Origin: Ureibacillus thermosphaericus
GTDB lineage: Bacteria > Bacillota > Bacilli > Bacillales_A > Planococcaceae
Assembly (NCBI RefSeq): GCF_012396605.1
Contig: NZ_JAAXPW010000028.1
Location: 1-43,886, forward strand
Direction of reading: 5' to 3'
DNA: 43,886 nucleotides
This document shows positions 34,001-43,116 of this stretch, piece after piece (position 1 is the first letter of the stretch; each line of letters begins with the position of its first letter). Made by a program: the position numbers and the translations under genes. The notes under the pieces were generated by a model. The model worked only from the letters and a program-made list of their open reading frames with translations, was not told the origin of the DNA and did no database searches.

Positions 34001-34801
34001 TTATTTTAATACTCGATCTTCACCGAACCATTTCTCAGATATTTCAGCTGCAGTACCGTCTTCATTCATTTCATCTAATGCTGCCTGCAGTTTTTCAAGT
34101 AATTCTTCATTTCCTTTTTTCACACCAACTCCATATTGTTCTGGAGCAAGTTCTTCTTCAAGAATTGTAAATGTATCTGGTTCTTGTGTCATGTAATATT
34201 CAACTACAACTTTGTCGATTACAACTGCATCAAGGCGACCATTTTTTAAGTCTGTTAATGCAAGTACATTATCTTTGTATTCATTTAAATTTACTTCATT
34301 GCTAATAGGATGTTCATTTAACGCATCCAATGCAGAAGACAATGCTTGAACTCCCACTTGTTTTCCAGCAAGTTCATTGATTTTTGTAATAGGAGAATCT
34401 ACTAATGTTACAACAACTTGTGCGTTTTCTAAGTAAGGTTTTGTAAATAATACTTTCTGTTTACGTTCATCTGTTATAGTGTAACCGTTCCAAATTAAAT
34501 CGATACGGCCACTGGATAATTCAGTTTCTTTTGTAGTCCAATCGATTGGTTGGAACTCCACTTCAACACCCATTTTTTCTGCAGCAGCACGAGCCATGTC
34601 GATATCAAAACCAACGATTTCGTTTTGATCGTCACGGAATCCCATTGGTGCAAACTTATCATCGATACCAATTATTAAAGTTTCTTTATCTTTTGCTTCA
34701 TCTTTTGTGCCATTTGATTCTTCTTTAGATGATGAACCACACGCAGCTAATACTAAGATGATCAACGTCATGAAGAAAAATAAAGCTATTTTACGTTTCA
34801 T
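34001..34801 (-). CDS. Amino-acid ABC transporter substrate-binding lipoprotein
   Basis: 266 residues with lipobox LVLAAC (Cys21). Type-2 periplasmic-binding fold: GIDDKFAPMGFRDDQNEIVG, FDIDMARAAAEKMGVEVEFQ, IDLIWNGYTITDERKQKVLF, KQVGVQALSSALDAL and YGVGVKKGNEELLEKLQAAL match the SBP_bac_3 family. It captures a polar amino acid at the cell surface for the downstream permease and ATPase; the exact substrate is undetermined. It is the first gene of the operon. The leader contains repeats and a hairpin that may regulate it. Confidence 0.9.
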   Translation of the reverse strand: MKRKIALFFFMTLIILVLAACGSSSKEESNGTKDEAKDKETLIIGIDDKFAPMGFRDDQNEIVGFDIDMARAAAEKMGVEVEFQPIDWTTKETELSSGRIDLIWNGYTITDERKQKVLFTKPYLENAQVVVTLVDSPITKINELAGKQVGVQALSSALDALNEHPISNEVNLNEYKDNVLALTDLKNGRLDAVVIDKVVVEYYMTQEPDTFTILEEELAPEQYGVGVKKGNEELLEKLQAALDEMNEDGTAAEISEKWFGEDRVLK

Positions 34802-35178
34802 GTAGTATACGCTCCTTATATTAGTAATCTAATTATTTAGTTGTTTAGTAAACTAAAGTGTATTAGCAAAAAATGTAACACGAAATTAATGATTCGTGTT
34901 TTTAAAAACAAAATCTAATACATTTAGATTTACAGAATACCTTCGTATACTATAGTAACCGCCATTGAGGGTGATGTCTAGTTAAAAATTTAACAATCTT
35001 ATAACATATTAATGTTTATTTTGATGAACTCTAATAAATATCACTCCATCTGTTTATTACCAAGTACTAATTATTTAGTATATTAGATTTTTTTTATATC
35101 AATTGAAAATACATGTATTTTTATATTAATAATGGTAAATTAATATACAGATTTTATTGAAAATGGGAAGGGGATAAC
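34802..35178. promoter_or_regulatory. Divergent regulatory region with repeated 12-mer and leader hairpin
   Basis: There is no gene in 377 bases. The 12-mer CTAATTATTTAG occurs twice, at 34829-34840 and 35067-35078; the second lies inside the longer inverted repeat TACTAA-TTAT-TTAGTA (35066-35081, end approximate). A related TTTAG-TAAA-CTAAA element lies at about 34844-34857. A hairpin AACACGAA/TTCGTGTT (34877-34900) is flanked by T-runs on either strand and would lie in the leader of the amino-acid importer mRNA. The region should hold promoters for the importer (minus) and the acetyltransferase (plus). Confidence 0.45.
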
Positions 35179-35619
35179 ATGAAGATTGAAGTAATTCGTG
35201 TGTCGACAGAGGAACAATTAGAAAAAGCTTTTTCAATTCGAAAAGAAGTATTTGTTGAGGAACAGGGTGTTCCAATGGAAAGCGAAATAGATGAGTATGA
35301 TAACCTTCTTTCTCCTTGCGAACATCTATTGATTGTTGTCGATGACAAGCCTGTTGGGGCTGGAAGAATACGCTTCGTAGATGGTTTTGGTAAATTGGAA
35401 AGAATTTGTGTATTACAACCATATCGTAAAATTTGCATTGGAAAATTAATCGTGCAAGAATTAGAGAAGATGGCAAAAGAAAAAGACTGCCAAAAAGTAA
35501 AGTTACATGCACAATCTCATGCGAAAGTTTTTTACGAAAAGCTAGGTTATATCATTAATTCGGATGAATTTTTGGAGGAAGGTATCCCTCATTATTTAAT
35601 GGTAAAATATTTTGAATAA
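35179..35619 (+). CDS. GNAT-family N-acetyltransferase (YjcF-like)
   Basis: 146 residues. The N-terminus (VSTEEQLEKAFSIRKEVFVE, EQGVPMESEIDEYD) and GAGRIRFV, LERICVLQPYRKICIGKLIV (motif A acetyl-CoA site) and VFYEKLGY (motif B) match the GNAT family, closest by eye to B. subtilis YjcF-type proteins. Motif A is degenerate: the R-G-x-G-I/V-G loop reads R-K-I-C-I-G. It transfers an acetyl group from acetyl-CoA to an unknown amine. GGAAGGGG lies before the ATG. Monocistronic. Confidence 0.85.
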   Translation: MKIEVIRVSTEEQLEKAFSIRKEVFVEEQGVPMESEIDEYDNLLSPCEHLLIVVDDKPVGAGRIRFVDGFGKLERICVLQPYRKICIGKLIVQELEKMAKEKDCQKVKLHAQSHAKVFYEKLGYIINSDEFLEEGIPHYLMVKYFE

Positions 35620-35756
35620 CATATTGTCTCCTAATAATAATTAAATCTATAAAAAGAATTAAAAATATTCTGAACAACTAATTTCCTAAATTTATAAAAA
35701 TTAACGCGGGCTATCTAGCTCTTATTCTATAAAATAAAGGACTTGGGAGGTCTAAC

Positions 35757-36521
35757 ATGGATTACAGTCCTAAGGAAATAGCCCAAATCACCGTTCAAAA
35801 AGGGGAAGAAAAGGCGAATATGTCCCTTTTTCAAATGCTGATTTTAGGATTTTTAGGAGGGGCATTTATCTCAATGGGGTATCTGGCATTTATTCGGATA
35901 ACGGGAACAATGCCTGATGAATGGGGGAGTTTTGTAACCTTCATGGGAGCAACTGTGTTCCCAATTGGATTAATATTAATTTTGTTAGCTGGTGGCGAAT
36001 TAGTTACTGGAAATATGATGGCAGTTGCAATGTCCTATTTTGCCAAAAGGATTACTTTTACAAAGCTTTTAAGAAATTGGTTTTGGATTACCGTTTTTAA
36101 TTTGATTGGTGCATTATTTGTAGCTTATTTTTTTGGACATGTCGTTGGACTAACGGAAGGAGATTTTTTAAACAAAACGGTAAGTACAGCATTGGCGAAA
36201 GTAAATGCAAGTTTTATTGAAGCTTTCGTTTCTGCAATCGGTTGTAATTGGCTTGTAGCGCTAGCTGTATGGTTGTGTTACGGAACGACATCATTTTCTG
36301 GGAAAATTTTATCCATTTGGTTTCCTATCATGATCTTCGTATTAATCGGTTTTCAACATGTTGTAGCAAATATGTTTATTATTCCTGCAGCTATTTTTGC
36401 AGGTGAAATGACTTGGGGTCAGTATATAACAAATTTTGTTCCTGTCTTTTTGGGAAATTCAGTTGGAGGAGCTATTTTTGTAAGTTTGTTTTACTATTTG
36501 GCTTATTTAAAAAATGTATGA
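35757..36521 (+). CDS. Formate/nitrite transporter (FNT) family channel
   Basis: 254 residues with six predicted helices. Signature segments are AGGELVTGNMM (about 82-92) and GFQHVVANMFIIPA (about 201-214), which holds the central-pore His of the family, and FLGNSVGGAIFV at the end. FNT proteins are homopentameric channels for formate, nitrite or hydrosulfide. No formate or nitrite enzyme is adjacent, so the anion is undetermined. GGGAGG precedes the ATG, and a hairpin terminator follows. Confidence 0.9.
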   Translation: MDYSPKEIAQITVQKGEEKANMSLFQMLILGFLGGAFISMGYLAFIRITGTMPDEWGSFVTFMGATVFPIGLILILLAGGELVTGNMMAVAMSYFAKRITFTKLLRNWFWITVFNLIGALFVAYFFGHVVGLTEGDFLNKTVSTALAKVNASFIEAFVSAIGCNWLVALAVWLCYGTTSFSGKILSIWFPIMIFVLIGFQHVVANMFIIPAAIFAGEMTWGQYITNFVPVFLGNSVGGAIFVSLFYYLAYLKNV

Positions 36522-36595
36522 GAATGCTGTTTGTTTTAATAGATTTTAATTTGCTTACATTGTGTACATCTAATGTAGCTTATGGATAAGATATT

Positions 36596-36628
36596 AAGCA
36601 TTCTTTCCCTTGAAGGAATGCTTTTTTC
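36596..36628 (+). terminator. Terminator of the FNT channel gene
   Basis: AAGCATTCTTTC/GAAGGAATGCTT (12 bp, one G-T) with a 4-nt loop, then a T-run. Confidence 0.85.
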
Positions 36629-36665
36629 TTTACATGTGAATAATGATGATTGAGGTGAATGAAGG

Positions 36666-36911
36666 ATGGCACAATGTCCACTTTGCAATTCTTTGCAGGA
36701 ATTAGAAGTATTTTGTCCAAATTGCAAGAATAAGTTGGAGGATTCAGGGAAGGTTTCCGATTATTTCGATCCTTATGGACATTATAATGACGAAGAGACG
36801 GTGAAAATGGGAGACGGCTATCCGAATACGGCACGGGACCAAGTTTGTCCACATTTAATGGTATGTCAAGAGTGTGGTTATGACGAAGTGCAATTCATTC
36901 AAGAAATCTGA
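36666..36911 (+). CDS. Small zinc-ribbon-like protein, 81 residues
   Basis: Two CxxC pairs (CPLC near residue 4 and CPNC near residue 17) form a zinc knuckle, and a third pair CQEC lies near residue 69 in HLMVCQECGYDEVQF. The middle is acidic and Gly/Tyr-rich. It is a putative metal-binding protein; the partner is unknown. GAGGTG lies before the ATG. It lies close before the MBL-fold gene (67-bp gap) and might be transcribed with it. Confidence 0.7.
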   Translation: MAQCPLCNSLQELEVFCPNCKNKLEDSGKVSDYFDPYGHYNDEETVKMGDGYPNTARDQVCPHLMVCQECGYDEVQFIQEI

Positions 36912-36978
36912 TGTTTACATAATACGCTACTGAAGTAATATACAACGTTCGATAAATGAGCAAATTGGGGTGGTTTAG

Positions 36979-37782
36979 TTGCTGCTAAAACAAAGTTTTT
37001 TCGAAAGCATACAAGGGGATGTTAAACTTTTTGAAGGGAAGAATGCATTTTCACAAGTCAAGTTAAACGTTTATTCATTTTACCAAGATGGTGTAGTCAT
37101 TGACTGCGGAGCACATGTCATGAGAAAACAGTTTATGGGATTTTATGAACCGCTCTCCATTGACCGCGTTGTGATTACCCATGCCCATGAAGATCATGAA
37201 GGTTGTGCGAAATATTTGAGTGATAAAGGTATACCAATATATTTGCATCCTATGTCAATTGAAAAAAGTAAGAAAAAAGCAAATTATATGTTATATCGAA
37301 AGTTTTTTTGGGGGATTCGGCCTCCATATCGTGCAAATCCCCATGAGGAAAGTTTCGAATCACGAAAATATAGATGGCGTGTCATTGAAACACCAGGTCA
37401 TGCAGCAGATCATGTGTCATTTTTAAACGAATCAACTGGCCAACTATTTGCTGGTGATTTATTTGTCACTCCACGTACAAAGCTTATATTACGTGAAGAA
37501 AGTATACCGCAAATCATTCGATCAATCGAAAAAGTATTACAACTTGATTTCGGAGAAATGTTTTGTTGTCATGCAGGGTATATAAAAGATGGTAAAAAAG
37601 CATTTCGGCAAAAGCTCGATTATTTATATATGTTAACGGATCAGGTGAAAAGTTTATCAAAGAAAGGGTATTCTGTTGATGAAATTCATCAACAATTGTT
37701 CCCTCGAAAATATCAACTTTCTACAATCTCTAGAGGCGAGTGGGATTCAAAACATATGATTACTTCGATTTTATCGGAGTAG
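36979..37782 (+). CDS. Metallo-beta-lactamase-fold hydrolase
   Basis: 267 residues starting at TTG, preceded by GGGGTGG. The di-metal signature THAHEDHEG (about 65-73), then TPGHAADH (about 138-145) and AGDLF (about 158-162) match the MBL fold, glyoxalase-II-like branch. The enzyme hydrolyses an ester, thioester or similar bond using two metal ions, usually zinc; the substrate is unknown. An alpha-helical C-terminal part (LDYLYMLTDQVKSLSKKGYS) is also common in that branch. Confidence 0.88.
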   Translation: MLLKQSFFESIQGDVKLFEGKNAFSQVKLNVYSFYQDGVVIDCGAHVMRKQFMGFYEPLSIDRVVITHAHEDHEGCAKYLSDKGIPIYLHPMSIEKSKKKANYMLYRKFFWGIRPPYRANPHEESFESRKYRWRVIETPGHAADHVSFLNESTGQLFAGDLFVTPRTKLILREESIPQIIRSIEKVLQLDFGEMFCCHAGYIKDGKKAFRQKLDYLYMLTDQVKSLSKKGYSVDEIHQQLFPRKYQLSTISRGEWDSKHMITSILSE

Positions 37783-38396
37783 AATCGTAAATTGGTAATT
37801 TAATAGGAAAGAGCAAGAACCCAAGAAATGCGGTGATTTCAACATTTCTTGGGTTAATTTCATGATGGTATCATTTTTTTATTTCATGCATATACTATAT
37901 GGTGTGCTGTTTCCGTAATAATCTTTTCATTAAAGCTGTTCGATTCCATATTCCTCACTAATACCCTCTTAACTTTATTTCAGCAATTCTTTTAGCAATG
38001 GAAAATTTCCTGAATATAAAAACTCCGCGTTCTTTAAATGAATAATATCTAAATGGAAACTTTTCCCATATTTTGTATAAAACTCATAGGATTTTTATGT
38101 AGAAGTTTCTATTTAATTATTGATGTGCTGATTATTTGTTAATCACACTGTATAGATAGACGTATTAATGTTATAAAATATGCCAATTTGAAATCATATC
38201 GGTACATTGCTTTCCTCGTTAATTGTATTGCTTCTTCTTATAAGCAGTTATATTAAACTCCTTTTTTACTTTTACTCGCCATTCAATCAATATCTTTCAT
38301 GTAGAGATAGAGTGTAATAGGTTTAAATAGTCGGCTGAATGATGATTACAAACCTTAACGAAGTTGATAGGTATACATTTGCAGGGAGGATTTTTC
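37783..38396. other. 614-base gap without an intact gene
   Basis: This contains the terminator at 37818-37855 and a possible minus-strand remnant (37975 to about 38097) reading FYTKYGKSFHLDIIHLKNAE and LYSGNFPLLKELLK before its stop, with an upstream in-frame stop and no start. The rest is AT-rich. The end of the gap holds the ribosome binding site of the CarD-like gene. Confidence 0.45.
37818..37855. terminator. Terminator after the MBL-fold gene
   Basis: A perfect 13-bp stem AACCCAAGAAATG/CATTTCTTGGGTT with a 12-nt loop, followed by AATTT. Confidence 0.7.
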
Positions 38397-38897
38397 ATGT
38401 ACCAAGTAGGTGAATATTTATTATATGGCGGTCACGGTGTTTGTGTAATTGATGATGTTGCAGAGAAACTTTTTTCTGGTAAAGAAAAATTATATTATGT
38501 CTTGCATCCTATTAGTTATCCAGATTTAAAATTATATTATCCTGTAGATGGTGACCAATCGAAATTAAAAAAAATGTTGTCAGCAGAAGAAGCAAAAAAT
38601 TTAATGAATATTTTTAAACAACCTGCAAAAGAATGGATTGAAAAAAATACAGATCTCAATCAGTTTTTCAATTCCGTCTTTAGCAGTGAAAATCGTAAAG
38701 AGCTAGCAGAATTATTGAATACGTTGTTAAGAAGAAAAATACAATTCGAAAATGAAGGAAAAAAGTTACCAATACAAGAAACAAAATTATTGGAAGAGGC
38801 AAGCAATCTTTTGTATAACGAACTAGCTATTACACTTTCAACGACAAAGGATGCCATATCAAAACAAATTAATGAAATGGTAGCTGCAAGTCAATAA
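38397..38897 (+). CDS. CarD/CdnL-like transcription regulator
   Basis: 166 residues from ATG 38397, which has AGGGAGGA 6 nt upstream (earlier in-frame codons have none). The N-terminal CarD/TRCF RNA-polymerase-interacting domain is about 1-58: MYQVGEYLLYGGHGVCVIDD, YYVLHPISYPDLKLYYPVD. The helical C-terminal domain (about 65-166) matches the DNA-binding part of CarD proteins. Members bind the RNA polymerase beta subunit and modulate open complexes at promoters. It is monocistronic with a strong terminator. Confidence 0.88.
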   Translation: MYQVGEYLLYGGHGVCVIDDVAEKLFSGKEKLYYVLHPISYPDLKLYYPVDGDQSKLKKMLSAEEAKNLMNIFKQPAKEWIEKNTDLNQFFNSVFSSENRKELAELLNTLLRRKIQFENEGKKLPIQETKLLEEASNLLYNELAITLSTTKDAISKQINEMVAASQ

Positions 38898-38911
38898 ATG
38901 ATGAAATAGAT

Positions 38912-38951
38912 AAAACATCACCTTTTTCACTTAAGACAAAGGTGATGTTTT
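38912..38951 (+). terminator. Terminator of the CarD-like gene
   Basis: A perfect 14-bp stem AAAACATCACCTTT/AAAGGTGATGTTTT with a 12-nt loop. Confidence 0.85.
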
Positions 38952-39019
38952 CCTTTTTCTATTAAGCTTTCAAATTGTTGAAACTATAGGGACATTGAAA
39001 TCGTATAGAATAGAAAAGA

Positions 39020-39250
39020 ATGGAAAGGAAAGTAGGGATAATTTTGCAAAAAAATGGGTGTATTAAATGTGGAAGTCGCAACGCAGCAACAAAGGAAGTA
39101 GCCATGTCGGGTACTGGTTTATCAAAAATGTTTGATATTCAACATAATCATTTCATTGTTGTTTACTGTAAAAGCTGTGGATATTCAGAATTTTATAATA
39201 AACAATCATCAACGGCATCGAACATACTTGATCTATTCTTTGGAGGATGA
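39020..39250 (+). CDS. Zinc-ribbon nucleic-acid-binding protein (COG3478/YpzJ-like)
   Basis: 76 residues from ATG 39020, but an in-frame TTG at 39044, 7 nt after AGGG, may be the real start (68 residues) and better fits family length. Two zinc pairs CIKC and CKSC are separated by a conserved segment MSGTGLSKMFDIQHNHF. The C-terminus TASNILDLFFGG is characteristic of this small family of predicted nucleic-acid-binding Zn-ribbon proteins. Function unknown. Confidence 0.8.
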   Translation: MERKVGIILQKNGCIKCGSRNAATKEVAMSGTGLSKMFDIQHNHFIVVYCKSCGYSEFYNKQSSTASNILDLFFGG

Positions 39251-39301
39251 TTTTAAAAGGAGAATAGTTTCAAAAAAATTAGTTGATATAAATTTAAAAT
39301 A

Positions 39302-39336
39302 AAAAATCATCCGACAATCAAGAGCGGATGATTTTT
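39302..39336. terminator. Hairpin terminator
   Basis: A 12-bp stem AAAAATCATCCG/CGGATGATTTTT with an 11-nt loop. It serves the zinc-ribbon gene and possibly the minus-strand methyltransferase. Confidence 0.8.
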
Positions 39337-39468
39337 CATTTACATTAATGAGCAAGTCAATTAATAAATCTTAAATCTAGTAAATACTTAATCATATTTT
39401 GCCAATATAAGAAAGATAATCATCATAAAAAACATTCTCATTAAGGATGTATTCCAAATGTAAAGAAT

Positions 39469-40419
39469 TTATTCACACAATAAAATAAATCGAACAAAAG
39501 TTGATTTTTTTGCAACTGAGCGATCTGTTATAGTAAATCCAGCTTTTTGCACTAAATCATCAATCGGTTTGATGGAGACAAATAAAACCCGGTTAGCAAT
39601 GCGCCGTGCGTGTTGAATGATATCGTATTCTTGTTCTGGTGAAAGATGAGAATAAATATTATATGGTAAATCCACAATTGCTACATCGTAATAATCTGTT
39701 ACATCTGCAATGGAGCCTTTTGTCACAGTCGTTTCGTATCCAAAATAGGCGATATTTTCTCTTGCTCCAACACAAACGAGCGGACTAATATCTCTTCCGA
39801 CAATATCAATATTCATAGATAACGCTTCGATTAATACTGTTCCAATACCGCAACAAGGGTCAATAGCTCGAATGCCTTCTGGTTCGGGAATTGCGATGTT
39901 AACAATCGCTCGAGCCACTCTCGTGCTAAGAGCCGTTGAATAACTGTTCGGCTTATGTAAATGTTTACGCCAAATTGATTCAGCTTTTGTCGCTTTTCCA
40001 AAATACCAACATTCATTTATGTAAAGCAAACCAAAAATAACATCAGGTTGGTTTAAATCTGGTTCTCCATCAATAGCCTGTCCAATTTGCCTTTCAATTT
40101 TTCGTCTTTCAGGATGATGGATTTTCTTTGTATTTCCGATATCCATTTTGTTAAGACATACGACTTTGTAAGAAGAATCCGTAAATTTTATACCATTAAT
40201 GATCTGTTTTAGTTCCTCAAAACTATGTGCCTCAACATACACTTCTAAGAAATCTTCTATAAAAGGACTACGGCTAGGATTGATTTTACGATCGGTGATA
40301 ATAAAATTTTGTTCAGTATCAATTCCAAATAAAGAGCGCCTTTCCATTCGACAAAGCTCAAATTCGTCAGGATGGTAAACAAAAGTATAAATATATTTCG
40401 GTTGCTTAATCAATTTCAT
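39469..40419 (-). CDS. TRM11-like SAM-dependent RNA/DNA methyltransferase
   Basis: 316 residues. The C-terminal Rossmann methyltransferase has SAM motif I IDPCCGIGTVLIEAL (about 186-200) and the catalytic DLPYN at 250-254, an (N/D)PPY-type motif used for amino-nitrogen methylation. The N-terminal half (1-170) is a substrate-binding region with a conserved LLYINECWYFGKATKAESIW segment. It resembles the Trm11/UPF0020 group acting on guanine or adenine in tRNA; the actual target is unknown. The ATG is very close to AAGGAAG, so TTG at codon 3 (40413) is an alternative start. Confidence 0.8.
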   Translation of the reverse strand: MKLIKQPKYIYTFVYHPDEFELCRMERRSLFGIDTEQNFIITDRKINPSRSPFIEDFLEVYVEAHSFEELKQIINGIKFTDSSYKVVCLNKMDIGNTKKIHHPERRKIERQIGQAIDGEPDLNQPDVIFGLLYINECWYFGKATKAESIWRKHLHKPNSYSTALSTRVARAIVNIAIPEPEGIRAIDPCCGIGTVLIEALSMNIDIVGRDISPLVCVGARENIAYFGYETTVTKGSIADVTDYYDVAIVDLPYNIYSHLSPEQEYDIIQHARRIANRVLFVSIKPIDDLVQKAGFTITDRSVAKKSTFVRFILLCE

Positions 40420-40607
40420 CTTCCTTTTGAAAATATGTTAATAAAAAGAGACAGTCCATTTCGACCGTCTTGTTTGACATTCATTAAATATATCATATTT
40501 TTTTTAAAAACGTAAAAGTAAGTTGTTATATCTCGTTCTTTGCATTTGCGCCAATCATAAAAGTGCGCAACTATTTTGCGTACATTTACAATAATGAAAG
40601 AGGGATA

Positions 40608-40787
40608 TCAATTTTCTAATAATTGTTCAACGGGTACTTCTTTTTCATTTTCTGGGTCATCTAAAGGATAAATACGGGCTGTTCCTTTCGTTTCATCAAC
40701 ATGCTGAATGTAGATGCGCTGTCCGTTATATAAAACATTTGCGATTGCACCTGATTCGGCGATTTCTTTTGCGCGTTGTAAATTCAT
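40608..40787 (-). CDS. sspH: Small acid-soluble spore protein H family (SspH)
   Basis: 59 residues from ATG 40787 to TGA 40608-40610. The sequence starts MNLQRAKEIAESGAIANVLY and contains IYIQHVDE and ARIYPLDDP, a full-length match to SspH-type proteins, which load into the spore core. GGGAGG lies 8 nt before the start. It is expected to be transcribed late in the forespore, under sigma G. It shows that the host makes endospores. Confidence 0.92.
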   Translation of the reverse strand: MNLQRAKEIAESGAIANVLYNGQRIYIQHVDETKGTARIYPLDDPENEKEVPVEQLLEN

Positions 40788-40923
40788 GAAATAGCCTCCC
40801 GATTTCTCTATTCTAATATCATTATTGACAAGTTGAAAAATTTCATACTTTTCGCTTACTAGTCATAATTTCAATAAAAATTGTAAATATTATAGAAAAA
40901 TCTATCGATGATTGAGGATGGAT

Positions 40924-41652
40924 ATGGGAGAAATTTATAATGCGAATAAAGATGTATTGCCAAAAAAAATCCCTTGGTTGATGAAACAAACTTGGACTGA
41001 TATTTTATTTCTTCACTACCCAGTAAAAAAAGATGTATTAGAAGCACACCTTCCTCCAAATCTTATGCTTGATACATTTGAAGGACAAGGTTGGGTTACG
41101 ATTGTATCATACTTGACGAAGGCGATTGGCATTCGTGGCATACCATCTGTTCCGATGGGTAGAGGAATTCCAGGGTTGAATGTGCGAACGTATGTAAAAG
41201 CTGGAAATAAACCAGGTATCTATTTTTTTCAGTTGGCGATTCGTCATAGGGTAACTGCCAAATTGGCAAAGGTGTTGTTTCATTTACCGTATATATACTT
41301 GGATATGTCGCTATTAAAATCAGAAAAGCAATTCCATTCTGAAAGCAGTAGAATCTATTCTTTACCATTCAAATGTCAATATAATGTTCATTCTCAAGCA
41401 TCCCGTATGAAGCAAGGAACGTTAGGCGAATGGTTATTGGAAAGATATTGCTTTTATACAACAAATCCACAAGGAAAATTACTTCGTTGTGATATTTATC
41501 ATGAACCGTGGATTGTTCATGATGTAGAGTTAATGGAAGTAGAACATAATATTTTATCAACAGCATTGAATATTAGTTCTAAAGCTATTAATCCAATTCC
41601 TCATTATTCAAAACAATTGAGTGTTCATATATGGCCTCTTATTTCAATTTAA
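40924..41652 (+). CDS. DUF2071 (YqjF-like) family protein
   Basis: 242 residues. ATG 40924 is chosen because GAGG lies 6 nt upstream; TTG 40912 and ATG 40918 overlap that signal. The conserved blocks WTDILFLHYPVKKDVLEAHL, FEGQGWVTIVSYLTKAIGIR and LNVRTYVKAGNKPGIYFFQL fit the family, as does LGEWLLERYCFYT near the C-terminus. The biochemical role of DUF2071 is not known. It ends at a strong hairpin. Confidence 0.85.
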   Translation: MGEIYNANKDVLPKKIPWLMKQTWTDILFLHYPVKKDVLEAHLPPNLMLDTFEGQGWVTIVSYLTKAIGIRGIPSVPMGRGIPGLNVRTYVKAGNKPGIYFFQLAIRHRVTAKLAKVLFHLPYIYLDMSLLKSEKQFHSESSRIYSLPFKCQYNVHSQASRMKQGTLGEWLLERYCFYTTNPQGKLLRCDIYHEPWIVHDVELMEVEHNILSTALNISSKAINPIPHYSKQLSVHIWPLISI

Positions 41653-41681
41653 AAGTCCCAACAAAAATTTCGTTGGGACTT
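41653..41681. terminator. Hairpin terminator
   Basis: A perfect 10-bp stem AAGTCCCAAC/GTTGGGACTT with a 9-nt loop directly follows the DUF2071 stop. Confidence 0.8.
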
Positions 41682-41735
41682 ATTAACTTTCATCGTAGTG
41701 TCGATTTGGGACAGGTGGTGGTATAATCGGACGAA

Positions 41736-41855
41736 TTAATAGAATCCTTTGAATCCTGCTCCAACGATAATTAGTAAAACAAATAACACTACGAGTAAAG
41801 CGAAGCCATTGCAATATCCACCGCCATAGCCGTAGTTATCGTATTTGTAACCCAT
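41736..41855 (-). CDS. YjcZ-type sporulation peptide
   Basis: 39 residues from ATG 41855 to TAA 41736-41738. It starts with a Gly/Tyr-rich stretch ([20 protein letters not shown]), then one hydrophobic helix ([16 protein letters not shown]), the hallmark of the YjcZ family of small sporulation proteins. GGGGGTGAG precedes the ATG. It is probably forespore- or mother-cell-expressed and membrane-embedded. Confidence 0.88.
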   Translation of the reverse strand: MGYKYDNYGYGGGYCNGFALLVVLFVLLIIVGAGFKGFY

Positions 41856-42133
41856 TCAACTCACCCCCTTCTGAATCTAATGTATGAATTGCTTTGAAAG
41901 AGGGTAAGTACATTTGTGTAGATAAAGAGAGATTTTTATCTTATTATTTTTAATCATTTTCTAGTGCTCAATGAATAAGTAAACAAGTATCAAAAGGAGA
42001 ATTAATGGAAAATGTAAATAGTTTCATAAAATTTACAAATTTATCAATCGGTGGAACTTGAATAACTTTTTTTGTAAAAATAAAATGAAAATTAAGATGG
42101 GTGTTCAAAAAATGCAAAATCGGAGGGATGAAA

Positions 42134-42898
42134 TTGAAATTACAAGATAAAGTAGCCATTGTGACAGGTGCAGCTTCAGGAATGGGAAAAGCGATTGCAG
42201 AGTTATATGCAAAAGAAGGAGCGAAAGTCATCTTAGCGGATTACAATTTAGAAGGAGCAAAGGCGGTTGAGGAAAGTATTGCAGAAAATGGTGGCACTTG
42301 TATCGCTGTAAAAGCAGATGTATCTCAATTAGAAGATGTTGAAAACATGGTCCAAACGGCAATTGATGAATATGGCACTTTAGATATTTTAGTTAATAAT
42401 GCAGGGATAATGGATGGATTTGAACCTGTAGGAGAAATTACAGATGAAAAATGGGATCGCATTTTTGATATTAATTTAAAAGGTGTAATGCGTGCTATGC
42501 GTAAAGCTGTTAATTATTGGTTGGAACAAAACAAAGAAGGTGTGATTATCAATACGATTTCAACTGGGGGGTTAAATGGTGCTCATGCCGGTGCTGCCTA
42601 TGTAGCATCAAAACATGCAGTTGTTGGATTAACGAAAAATGCTGGTTTTATGTATGCACATAAAGGAATACGTGTAAACGGAATAGCACCGGGAGCTGTT
42701 GAAACAAATATCGGTGCAAGCATTACGAACGTTAGTCAATTGGGGATGGAACGATCAGGATTAACTCATAAACTATCCCCACGTTCAGGAAAACCAGAAG
42801 AAATTGCTCAAGTTGCCCTTTTCTTAGCATCTAAAGATTCAAGTTTCATGAATGGAACAGTAGTAGTTGTGGATGGCGGTTGGACTTCCGCATTCTAA
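42134..42898 (+). CDS. Short-chain dehydrogenase/reductase
   Basis: 254 residues from TTG 42134: GGAGGG ends 6 nt upstream, whereas ATG 42128 abuts it. The classical SDR motifs TGAASGMG (NAD(P) binding, about 11-18), NNAG (about 86-89) and Ser...Tyr-x-x-x-Lys in STGG...YVASKHAV (about 142-160) are intact. After the catalytic site GAVETNI is usual. It oxidises an alcohol or reduces a ketone; the substrate is unknown. Monocistronic; followed by a terminator. Confidence 0.9.
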   Translation: MKLQDKVAIVTGAASGMGKAIAELYAKEGAKVILADYNLEGAKAVEESIAENGGTCIAVKADVSQLEDVENMVQTAIDEYGTLDILVNNAGIMDGFEPVGEITDEKWDRIFDINLKGVMRAMRKAVNYWLEQNKEGVIINTISTGGLNGAHAGAAYVASKHAVVGLTKNAGFMYAHKGIRVNGIAPGAVETNIGASITNVSQLGMERSGLTHKLSPRSGKPEEIAQVALFLASKDSSFMNGTVVVVDGGWTSAF

Positions 42899-42983
42899 AG
42901 AAGGTTGAATCATTTTCCTATTCCACACTAGTCGTAAAAAATTTTTTCAGCTCTAATAAGCGAGTTTCTCCACATTTTTAGCC

Positions 42984-43015
42984 CACACCATTAATTGAAA
43001 ATGGTGTGTTTTTTT
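42984..43015 (+). terminator. Terminator of the SDR gene
   Basis: CACACCATT/AATGGTGTG (9 bp) with a 7-nt loop is followed by seven T. Confidence 0.85.
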
Positions 43016-43116
43016 GTTTCTTCATTTTGAATTTGGTATTGTTGTCCATATAAGAATGAATTGACTATCGGCAAAATTTAAATAAAAAGAAGCATATTAG
43101 AAAAGGGGATAGAAAT

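Noticed and set aside
33291-35512. Several short frames antisense to the ABC importer and acetyltransferase
   Set aside because: They are shadows of well-supported genes with full domain motifs on the other strand.
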